Position numbers and translations under genes: made by a program
NCBI RefSeq assembly: GCF_900156725.1
Contig: NZ_FTOI01000007.1
Span: forward strand, 62,001-126,000
Origin: Kaistella chaponensis
GTDB lineage: Bacteria > Bacteroidota > Bacteroidia > Flavobacteriales > Weeksellaceae
Length of the DNA stretch: 64,000 nucleotides
Direction: 5' to 3'
The notes under the pieces: model-generated
What the model saw: only the letters and a program-made list of their open reading frames with translations
The model's database searches: none
Told to the model about the DNA's origin: nothing
Shown here: piece after piece, positions 36,489 through 43,185 of the stretch
Layout: each line of letters starts with the position of its first letter
Position numbering within the stretch: the first letter of the stretch is position 1

Positions 36489-36511
36489 TATTTAAGTTTT
36501 ATCAAATTTGA

Positions 36512-36868
36512 TTATTTATCGGCACGCTTCAAATTGGTAGAATCTACCACCAAGATAAAAATTTCTTCATTGGGTTTCTTCATGAAATAATTTTCGCGCG
36601 CAAATTTTTCTTTTTCCGATTTATTCGTCATTAATTTTTTGAAGAAATTATCATTTTTTTTGTATTCATCTTTATAATAAGCCAGTTGCTTTTCATAGCG
36701 ATTGATTTCTCCATTGAGCTCATTTACAACAAGAAAAGAGGTATTATCAAAGAAAACCATCCAAATCAAAAAGAGAAAAACCGTAATAAAATATTTCGTC
36801 AAAATATATTTTTGAAAAAATTTAATAATCGGGGGTTTTGGGGTAATTTCTTTAATTAATTTTTTCAT
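36512..36868 (-). CDS. Septum formation initiator family protein (FtsB/DivIC-like)
   Basis: 118 aa from the ATG at 36868; an in-frame ATG at 36901 is also possible. One transmembrane helix (YFITVFLFLIWMVFF, about 25-40) is followed by a coiled coil (VNELNGEINRYEKQLAYYKDE) and the short conserved motif EKFARENYFMKKPNEEIFI. This is the layout of FtsB/DivIC cell-division proteins. It is encoded between uridine kinase and mutA on one strand with small gaps, a common flavobacterial order. Confidence 0.85.
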   Translation of the reverse strand: MKKLIKEITPKPPIIKFFQKYILTKYFITVFLFLIWMVFFDNTSFLVVNELNGEINRYEKQLAYYKDEYKKNDNFFKKLMTNKSEKEKFARENYFMKKPNEEIFILVVDSTNLKRADK

Positions 36869-36916
36869 CTGATGACGCTTTATTTCTGGAACACGATTCA
36901 AATTTTCAATTCAAAT

Positions 36917-37534
36917 TTAATGCGTTTTTTTCAAAGTATTGTTGATCACGGTCGAAAGAAAATCAATTGCGACTGTGTTTTGTTTCATATTGGGAACAAT
37001 CAAATCTGCTTCATTTTTCGAGGGTTCTATAAACTCCTGATGCATGGGTTTCAGCGTCGTTTGGTAACGGTGCAGAACTTCCTGCAGATCGCGACCTCTT
37101 TCCTGGGTGTCGCGACGGATTCTTCTAATCAATCTTTCATCGGAATCCGCATGAACAAAGACTTTTAGATCATATTCCTTTAATAATTCGGAATTCGTCA
37201 ACACCAAAATTCCTTCTACAATCAAAACACTTTTGGGTTCGATAGAAACGAAATCTCCAGATCTGGAATGGGTAACAAATGAATAAATCGGTTGCTCGAT
37301 CGCCACACCATTTTTGAGTGCTGCGACATGTTTAATCAACAAATCAAAATCAATCGACTTTGGATGATCATAATTTAAAACCTCTCGTTCAGAAAGCGTA
37401 AGATGTTGATTATCATGGTAATAATTGTCTTGCGAAAGTACATTTACACCTTCAACATTCAGTTGTTGAAGGATTTTATTCACAACAGTGGTTTTACCTG
37501 AGCCGGTTCCCCCCGCGATTCCGATAACGAGCAT
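36917..37534 (-). CDS. udk: Uridine kinase
   Basis: 205 aa from the ATG at 37534, preferred because MLVIGIAGGTGSGKTTVV is the standard N-terminus; an ATG at 37552 adds six residues. P-loop GGTGSGKTT, substrate-binding DNYYHD and NYDHPKSIDFDLL, and the lid RRIRRDTQERGRDL. It phosphorylates uridine and cytidine in pyrimidine salvage. It is first in a udk-ftsB-mutA gene cluster. Confidence 0.93.
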   Translation of the reverse strand: MLVIGIAGGTGSGKTTVVNKILQQLNVEGVNVLSQDNYYHDNQHLTLSEREVLNYDHPKSIDFDLLIKHVAALKNGVAIEQPIYSFVTHSRSGDFVSIEPKSVLIVEGILVLTNSELLKEYDLKVFVHADSDERLIRRIRRDTQERGRDLQEVLHRYQTTLKPMHQEFIEPSKNEADLIVPNMKQNTVAIDFLSTVINNTLKKTH

Positions 37535-37616
37535 ATATTTTTGTTTGCACAAAGATAGCTTTTTGTACGAATTTTTTAAAAATTAAGGTCAGAAATTTAA
37601 CTAAAGCGCGCTAAAA

Positions 37617-38237
37617 TCACCCTTTTTTCTCAATGTTCAGTATATAAAAAAGCACAGCAGAAACTCTTGCCAAAAATTCTCGCGACTGATTTCTATAAAA
37701 ACTTTGATTGCTTAAAACATCTTGTGCATCAAAACCCAATGCATTCATGTCATTATTTCGTGCATAAAATAAAGCGCGAAGATTGTGAAAACCTTGCGAC
37801 ACGATAATCACGTTGTTCTGATGATAAATATTTTTGCAGTTATTGATGCTGACTTGCGTTTTAAAACCTTTGGGATCTTCGGTAATGATATTTTCGGGAA
37901 CTCCTTCCTGATACACCAAGTAATTTTTCATGGCAGATGGTTCATCATATCCTTTGCTTTTTTCTCCGCTGACAATAATTTTCTTAATTTTTCCGTGATG
38001 GTATAACAATGCTGTTGCGTCCATCCTGGACGTAAAATAGGGATTTGAAATTCCTGATTTCATCCTTGGGGAAGTTCCCAAAACCAAGGCGGTTTCTCTT
38101 GGTGGAATTTTCGAAATTTTGGTAAAAGTCTTCCCATTGGTGACTGCAAACACCCATACGTTTGCTAAAATCATCAGCAAAATTCCCATTTCCACCAAAG
38201 TGAAAAATGATTTCAAAAGGTCTAAAATCTTTTTCAA
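37617..38237 (-). CDS. SanA/YdcF-like (DUF218, ElyC) membrane protein
   Basis: 206 aa. One N-terminal transmembrane helix (about 10-32), then the DUF218 domain: ALVLGTSPRMKSGISNPYF, IKKIIVSGEKS, DEPSAMKNYLV and VIIVSQGFHNLRALFYAR. The pattern fits SanA (vancomycin-exclusion) proteins more than ElyC. It is anchored in the inner membrane and probably acts in envelope polysaccharide metabolism; the reaction is unknown. The oxidoreductase gene upstream ends 4 nt before this one starts, so they are cotranscribed. Confidence 0.85.
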   Translation of the reverse strand: MKKILDLLKSFFTLVEMGILLMILANVWVFAVTNGKTFTKISKIPPRETALVLGTSPRMKSGISNPYFTSRMDATALLYHHGKIKKIIVSGEKSKGYDEPSAMKNYLVYQEGVPENIITEDPKGFKTQVSINNCKNIYHQNNVIIVSQGFHNLRALFYARNNDMNALGFDAQDVLSNQSFYRNQSREFLARVSAVLFYILNIEKKG

Positions 38238-38241
38238 ATCA

Positions 38242-39372
38242 TCAGTTTAAATCAAAGTTAACTTTAATATTTTTGCTAAGAATAACCGACATACAGGCTA
38301 ATATTATTCCTGCTTTTTCTTCCTTTTCTGTTAAATATTCATTCTCCAAAAGTTCAACATCACCTTCTTCTAAAACACATTCGCAACTGCCACAAATTCC
38401 TGATTTACAAGAATATGGCACCGGAAACCCTTGAATTAAAAGCTGCTGTAAAAGTCTCACTTTATTGTTTTTTAATTTTGAAGAATATTGATGATGAAGG
38501 AGTTTGAAATCAACCTCAATATCTTCAATCAACGGAAAATCTTTTTCAACAGGATAAATATCTTCATTAAATTCTTCAAAAAGTTCAAAATGAATATTCC
38601 TTTTCGGGATTCCGTGATGGTAACATGCATTAGCAACCGATTTGATCATTTCTCCTTTGCCACAGATTAAAACTTCATCTACAGCATCCCAAATGGTGCT
38701 TTCTTCATCGGTATCATCCAGAAGTAAAATCTGATTGATGATTAAAGCGACTTTTTTCTCATTTAATCGACCTTCAAACAAGCCATTTCCTATTTTTTCC
38801 TGCGAATAGAAATAATAGATTTTTAGCCTATCAGAATGGGAATTCATCAATTCATCGAGCTCATTTTTAAAAGCGATATCCTCTTTGGTTTTATTGCCGT
38901 AAAAAAGAAAAAGTCGTGTTCGAGGTTCGTTTCGCAGAATATTTTTAAAATGACTGAGCAATGGAGTAATCCCAATTCCACCCGCAAAACCAATAATGGT
39001 GCGAAATTCGTGGGGTTTAGAAACCAGCGTAAACCGACCTTTAGGTTCTGAAACTTCAAGTAAATCGCCGACTTTCAGGTTTTCAAATAAATCTTTCGCC
39101 GAACTTTTTTCGTAATTGATTTTAATCCCTAAAGTAATTTTACCTTCATAAGGCGCCGAAGTCATCGAAAAATCGTTTTGATTCCACTGTCCCATCGAAA
39201 AGTATTTCAAAGTGACGTATTGCCCGGCTTCAAACTGAAAATGGACTTGCAAAGACTGAGGAATTTCAAATTCCAAAAAAAAGATGGTTTTGGTCAACTG
39301 TCGTTTTTTTGCTAATTTTAGCCAATGAAATTCAGTTTGCTTTGCTTTAGGTAAGAGTTTTTCCATAATCAA
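38242..39372 (-). CDS. Ferredoxin-NADP-type reductase with C-terminal 2Fe-2S domain (PaaE-like)
   Basis: 376 aa, three domains in order. FAD-binding barrel (FEAGQYVTLKYF, DFSMTSAPYEG, about 20-120). NAD(P)-binding domain (IIGFAGGIGITPLLSHFKN near 145, and the unusually long LICGKGEMIKSV loop). Plant-type 2Fe-2S domain at 290-376 with SCKSGICGSCECVL and a last Cys in ILACMS. It resembles PaaE/HmpX reductases that feed oxygenases, but no paaABCD genes are near, so the partner is unknown. It overlaps nothing; the next gene starts 4 nt later. Confidence 0.88.
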   Translation of the reverse strand: MIMEKLLPKAKQTEFHWLKLAKKRQLTKTIFFLEFEIPQSLQVHFQFEAGQYVTLKYFSMGQWNQNDFSMTSAPYEGKITLGIKINYEKSSAKDLFENLKVGDLLEVSEPKGRFTLVSKPHEFRTIIGFAGGIGITPLLSHFKNILRNEPRTRLFLFYGNKTKEDIAFKNELDELMNSHSDRLKIYYFYSQEKIGNGLFEGRLNEKKVALIINQILLLDDTDEESTIWDAVDEVLICGKGEMIKSVANACYHHGIPKRNIHFELFEEFNEDIYPVEKDFPLIEDIEVDFKLLHHQYSSKLKNNKVRLLQQLLIQGFPVPYSCKSGICGSCECVLEEGDVELLENEYLTEKEEKAGIILACMSVILSKNIKVNFDLN

Positions 39373-39399
39373 TAATGAGTCAAAAATAATAAAAATAAA

Positions 39400-39972
39400 A
39401 TGAAAAAATTAACTTTTAGTTTAATGATTATCGCACTGCTTTCTGCTTGTAAAAAAGAAACGAAAATCACTAAAAACGAAGAAAACAAAATAGAAGATTC
39501 GATCACAATTCCAGAATCCAATGAAACGGTTGAAGCGGCAGTTCCTTTCAAAAAAATAGAATTAAGTCCCGAAGAAACCACAAAATTTCTAGGCAAACAA
39601 AATAGTGATACTTTATATGTCAACAATTTCTTTGCAACGTGGTGTGGTCCTTGTATGCAGGAAATTCCGCATTTTAAAAAGAAAATGGAAGAAATGAAAG
39701 GTCAACCGGTAAAATTTACATTCGTTGATCTCGACCAAAAAGAAGATTGGGATACGAAAGTGAAAGCCTTTGCAGAAAAAGAAAACCTTTCCAATCATAT
39801 TGTTTTTATCGATGGTTCAAAACTGACTCCCGAATTTTTCAAAGCGAATTTTAAAAAATGGGACGGTGGAGCAATTCCTTTTACTTTTTTAAGAAAAGGC
39901 GATAAAACCGATGAAACTTTAGGATCTATGAGTGAGGAAATGTTGGCAGAAAAACTCAATTCTTTCAAATAA
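39400..39972 (+). CDS. Thioredoxin-like lipoprotein (TlpA/ResA type)
   Basis: 190 aa. Lipoprotein signal MKKLTFSLMIIALLSAC (Cys17), a polar linker to about residue 60, then a thioredoxin fold with the active site ATWCGPCMQEIPHF. The cis-Pro loop is GGAIPFTFL. It should act as a periplasmic thiol oxidoreductase attached to a membrane. It is divergent from the reductase gene (27 nt apart) and is followed by a terminator-like hairpin before the ABC permease gene. Confidence 0.9.
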   Translation: MKKLTFSLMIIALLSACKKETKITKNEENKIEDSITIPESNETVEAAVPFKKIELSPEETTKFLGKQNSDTLYVNNFFATWCGPCMQEIPHFKKKMEEMKGQPVKFTFVDLDQKEDWDTKVKAFAEKENLSNHIVFIDGSKLTPEFFKANFKKWDGGAIPFTFLRKGDKTDETLGSMSEEMLAEKLNSFK

Positions 39973-39992
39973 ACTTCAACTAACAAGTCGAA

Positions 39993-40018
39993 GAAAACAT
40001 CTCTCCAAAGGTGTTTTC
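39993..40018 (+). terminator. Terminator after the thioredoxin lipoprotein gene
   Basis: GAAAACATC / GGTGTTTTC stem followed by eight or more T residues, 20 nt after the stop codon. Confidence 0.75.
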
Positions 40019-40052
40019 TTTTTTTTGTCCTCAACATTACCCTCTTTCTGAA

Positions 40053-41024
40053 ATGAACAAAAATTTTAAGATTACCACTATTTTAATCCTTATTGCAATC
40101 TTGGTTTCGATGGTGATTAATTTGAATATTGGATTTATAAAATTAAATTTTTCAGATTTTCTCTCCTCCAGTTCAGATCAAGCACAAATTGCACAATTGC
40201 GCATCAATCGTATTTTAGTAATGCTTTTGGCGGGAATTTCTATTCCTACTTCGGGATTTTTATTGCAGGAATATTTTCAAAATCCTTTGGCTGGACCATC
40301 AGTTTTGGGAATTACTTCGGTAGCAAGTTTGAGCGTGGCATTTTATATTTTCTTTTCTCAGGATTTTATCCTTCCAGAATTTTTGCAGAACAGCTTTTTA
40401 AGTATTTCCGCAATTGGAGGAAGTTTGGTTTTGATGCTGATTTTGCTTGCTTTTTCAGGTAAATTTCAAGATAAATCGTTCTTGATTATTTTCGGATTTT
40501 TAATCTCTGCTTTAGCCGGAGCGATTGTTTCTATTTTACAATTCTATGCAGAAAATCAAAGTTTGAAAAACTATGTTTTGTGGAGTTTTGGCGCTAATAA
40601 TCAGGTTTCTACGAATCAAATTTGGATTCTTTCCGTGATTGTGATTTTGGGATTATTCCTTACTTTTAAAACCATCAAACCGTTAATTGGAAATTCGCTG
40701 GGAACAGCTTATGCGCAGAGTTTGGGTGTTAATTTAAGACAGTTGAAGTATTTTGTAATCATTGCTTCTTCCCTGCTTTCTGCTTCTGTGACTGCATTTT
40801 TGGGACCGATTTTATTTATCGGAATCGTAGTTCCGCATTTTTGCAGAATGTTATTTAATCCCGCAAAATTATGGCAACAATGGATTTTGAATATGTTATT
40901 AGGAATATTAATCATGGAATTTTTCTCGATCATTTCCGAAACGACACAGTTTCCCTTAAATATAATTACCTCACTCTTTGGAATTCCTGTAATTTTGATG
41001 ATGATGTTGAAGAATAGCAAATAA
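40053..41024 (+). CDS. FecCD-family ABC transporter permease (iron-siderophore/cobalamin type)
   Basis: 323 aa from the ATG at 40053; the in-frame start at 40011 lies in the preceding terminator. About ten transmembrane helices. Family signatures: LRINRILVMLLAGISIPTSG, NPLAGPSVLGITSVASL, LGVNLRQLKYF, and FLGPILFIGIVVPHFCRMLF, which contacts the ATPase. It imports iron-siderophore, haem or cobalamin. The ATPase gene follows at 41640, but a GxxExxY unit of about 600 bp lies between them. No substrate-binding protein gene is in the window. Confidence 0.9.
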   Translation: MNKNFKITTILILIAILVSMVINLNIGFIKLNFSDFLSSSSDQAQIAQLRINRILVMLLAGISIPTSGFLLQEYFQNPLAGPSVLGITSVASLSVAFYIFFSQDFILPEFLQNSFLSISAIGGSLVLMLILLAFSGKFQDKSFLIIFGFLISALAGAIVSILQFYAENQSLKNYVLWSFGANNQVSTNQIWILSVIVILGLFLTFKTIKPLIGNSLGTAYAQSLGVNLRQLKYFVIIASSLLSASVTAFLGPILFIGIVVPHFCRMLFNPAKLWQQWILNMLLGILIMEFFSIISETTQFPLNIITSLFGIPVILMMMLKNSK

Positions 41025-41631
41025 GTTGGTGAGTCGCAAAGACGCTATTTTTTTTACAAAAATACTTCTTTAAGACGCGAGGATTTTATCCGTGATAAAA
41101 TTTACACTGTAGTAATATACTTCAAAAATCTATCCTTTGATGTTTAAAAAAATAAAAACTACACAAATGACAGAAAATGAATTATCAAAAATTGTTTTTG
41201 AGATCGATTTAAAAATTCATAAAAATTTAGGTCCCGGTTTATTTGAAATTGTTTACGAAGAATGCTTGTTTTATGAATTGAAAAAAGCAGGATTGAAAGT
41301 AGAAAAACAAAAATTATTGCCCATTAAATATGAAGAATTGACTATTGAAAATGCGTATAAATTAGATATGATTGTTGAAGACAAGTTAATTTTGGAAATA
41401 AAAACCGTAGATTACATCAATTCCTCACACAAAGCCCAACAACTCTTAACCTATCTAAAAATGACCGATTGTAGATTAGGTTTACTCATCAATTTTCAAT
41501 CAGATTTATTCAAAAATGGAGTAACAAGAATTGTAAATGGCTTATAAAAAAAAGAAAATTTGACTTTGTCAAATTCCTTGCGCCTTAAAGAAGTATTTTA
41601 GCAAAAAAATTGCGCCTTTGCGAAATCCAAC
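41025..41631. mobile_element. Repeat-flanked GxxExxY unit with terminal inverted repeats
   Basis: The left end (41025-41082) and the right end (41576-41631) are imperfect inverted repeats of 56-58 nt. Their inner 24 nt, AAAATACTTCTTTAAG and the next 8 nt, match at 22 positions, and the outer parts share GTTGG, TCGCAAAG and a T-run. Immediately inside each end is an 8-bp hairpin with a 3-nt loop (ATTTTATC/GATAAAAT at 41083-41101; AATTTGAC/GTCAAATT at 41557-41575). The only gene inside encodes a GxxExxY protein. The unit fills the gap between ABC permease and ATPase genes exactly. Confidence 0.7.
41167..41547 (+). CDS. GxxExxY family protein
   Basis: 126 aa from the ATG at 41167, the usual family start (MTENELSKIVFEIDLKIH); an ATG at 41137 is in frame but atypical. 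The naming motif is GPGLFEIVYEECLFYEL. The remainder shows the PD-(D/E)XK-like core YKLDMIVEDKLILEIKTV (D, then ExK), then SSHKAQQLLTYLKMTDC. The function is unknown; the fold suggests a nuclease ancestry. The gene sits alone between terminal inverted repeats and separates two ABC transporter genes, so it is probably a mobile passenger. Confidence 0.9.
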   Translation: MTENELSKIVFEIDLKIHKNLGPGLFEIVYEECLFYELKKAGLKVEKQKLLPIKYEELTIENAYKLDMIVEDKLILEIKTVDYINSSHKAQQLLTYLKMTDCRLGLLINFQSDLFKNGVTRIVNGL

Positions 41632-41639
41632 AACAAAAT

Positions 41640-42563
41640 ATGTTTTTAAAATTAAAAAATACAACAATTGGTCACCAAACTCCTTTAATTAAAGGCGTTA
41701 ATACCACTTTGGAACTTGGTGACACTTGTCTTTTGGTCGGAAACAATGGCGTGGGAAAAACGACTTTAATAAAAAGTATTCTTAATCAGATTTCTGCTTT
41801 AGAAGGCGAACTTTTTCTCGGCGGAAAAAACCTAAAAACACTTTCAAACAAAGAAATTGCTGAACAAATTGCGGTGGTTTTTTCGAAATCCCAAATTCCT
41901 GCAAATTATACCGTAACTGATCTGATCTCGCTCGGGAAATACATTCATTATCCTTATTATTTTGAGCTTAATGATGCTGATAAAAAACACGTTGAAGTAA
42001 TTATCGAAAATTTGAATTTAATGCAATACCGGAATTTTTCACTGCATCAATTATCCGATGGAAATCTTCAAAAAGCATTTATAGGAAGAGCTTTGGCGCA
42101 GAATTCACCGATGATTATCCTAGATGAGCCAACAACTCACTTGGATGAAGAAAATAAAATTATCATTCTAAAACTCCTCAGAAAACTAGCGAAAAATCAA
42201 AACAAACTCATTCTGTTCTCCTCCCATGATTGGCGTTTGTCTAAAGAATTTGCGTCTAAAATGTGGTTCATTCACAACGAAAAATTAGAAGCAGGAATTA
42301 CAGAAGATATTTTATTGAAAAATGATGAACTCCTTAATCCACAACTTTTTCACCTCGACGAAGAATTTTCACCACCTTATATTGATGCGCCTTCATTAGA
42401 AAAAGAAATGCTCTATTCTTTTCTTCAAAAAAACTTCAGAAAAAACCTTTCCTCTTATAAATTTGAATGGAAAGGAACATTTTGGGTCATATCTAAACCT
42501 AATTTTCAGCAAAACTGCGATTCTTTTGCGGATCTTTCACACATCATCGAAAACCTTCGTTAA
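41640..42563 (+). CDS. ABC transporter ATP-binding protein (FecE/BtuD-like)
   Basis: 307 aa from the ATG at 41640; a start at 41610 would lie inside the repeat. Walker A GNNGVGKTTLIKS, Q-loop region VVFSKSQIPANYTV, signature LSDGNLQKAFIGRAL (LSDGN instead of LSGGQ), Walker B MIILDEPTTHLDEEN and H-loop LFSSHDWRLS. The last 70 residues are an extension beyond the ATPase core. Partner of the FecCD permease, originally adjacent to it before insertion of the GxxExxY unit. Confidence 0.9.
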   Translation: MFLKLKNTTIGHQTPLIKGVNTTLELGDTCLLVGNNGVGKTTLIKSILNQISALEGELFLGGKNLKTLSNKEIAEQIAVVFSKSQIPANYTVTDLISLGKYIHYPYYFELNDADKKHVEVIIENLNLMQYRNFSLHQLSDGNLQKAFIGRALAQNSPMIILDEPTTHLDEENKIIILKLLRKLAKNQNKLILFSSHDWRLSKEFASKMWFIHNEKLEAGITEDILLKNDELLNPQLFHLDEEFSPPYIDAPSLEKEMLYSFLQKNFRKNLSSYKFEWKGTFWVISKPNFQQNCDSFADLSHIIENLR

Positions 42564-42590
42564 ATCCTTATTAAATGGGTCCTTTTTACA

Positions 42591-42610
42591 ATACTATGCA
42601 TGCATAGTAT
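42591..42610. promoter_or_regulatory. Distal MarR-type operator
   Basis: A perfect 20-bp palindrome, ATACTATGCATGCATAGTAT. Its centre is 84 bp from the centre of the second site at 42684.5, close to eight helical turns, which would allow two bound dimers on one DNA face. Confidence 0.6.
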
Positions 42611-42674
42611 TATGCAATTCATATATTTTAATGTGTTGATTTTCAACGATTAACATTTATTCAACAAAAATAAT

Positions 42675-42706
42675 ATACTATGCATGCATAATATTATTTA
42701 TATTTG
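42675..42706 (+). promoter_or_regulatory. marR-fad promoter with overlapping operator
   Basis: Operator ATACTATGCATGCATAATA (42675-42693) is followed 5 nt later by a consensus -7 element TATATTTG (42699-42706). The operator therefore fills the space between -33 and -7, and a bound regulator would block initiation. The marR ATG is at 42729. Confidence 0.7.
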
Positions 42707-42728
42707 GGTAACCACATTATTAAAAAAT

Positions 42729-43181
42729 ATGAACAAAAAAAATGATGAAAAAGTTGAAAATGTAGATCTCATTTTGAAATCTACGTGGCTTGCTGTTTCG
42801 AAAATGTATTCGGAATTAGCGCAAGTTCACGATGCAACTGCTGTTCAGGCTTTAACGCTTCTGAAAATTGATCCTAAAGAAGGAACACGAAGCACCAATC
42901 TTGGTCCCAAAATGGCCATTGAACCAACCTCTTTGACGCGGATAATTAAATTACTGGAAGATAACGGATACATTTATAAAGAGAAAACGACCAACGATAA
43001 GCGCGAAGTGATCATTAGACTTACCGACAAAGGTCTTAACTCCCGAAACTTATCCAAAGAAGTTGTGGTGAACTTTAACAAAAAAGTGATAGAAAATATT
43101 CCCACTGAAAAAATGGACATTTTCAAAGAAGTAATGACCGATATTTTGAAAATCGCAAACGAATTAAATAATAAAAAATAA
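42729..43181 (+). CDS. MarR-family transcriptional regulator of the fatty-acid degradation operon
   Basis: 150 aa from the ATG at 42729; the alternative at 42684 lies inside the operator. MarR winged helix: VQALTLLKIDPKEGTRSTNLG, recognition helix IEPTSLTRIIKLLEDNGYI, wing KEKTTNDKREVIIRLTDKG. It is 4 nt from fadN and so cotranscribed with the beta-oxidation genes. Palindromic sites at its own promoter and at etfBA suggest it represses both, probably relieved by an acyl-CoA; the ligand is inferred. Confidence 0.9.
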   Translation: MNKKNDEKVENVDLILKSTWLAVSKMYSELAQVHDATAVQALTLLKIDPKEGTRSTNLGPKMAIEPTSLTRIIKLLEDNGYIYKEKTTNDKREVIIRLTDKGLNSRNLSKEVVVNFNKKVIENIPTEKMDIFKEVMTDILKIANELNNKK

Positions 43182-43185
43182 ATAA

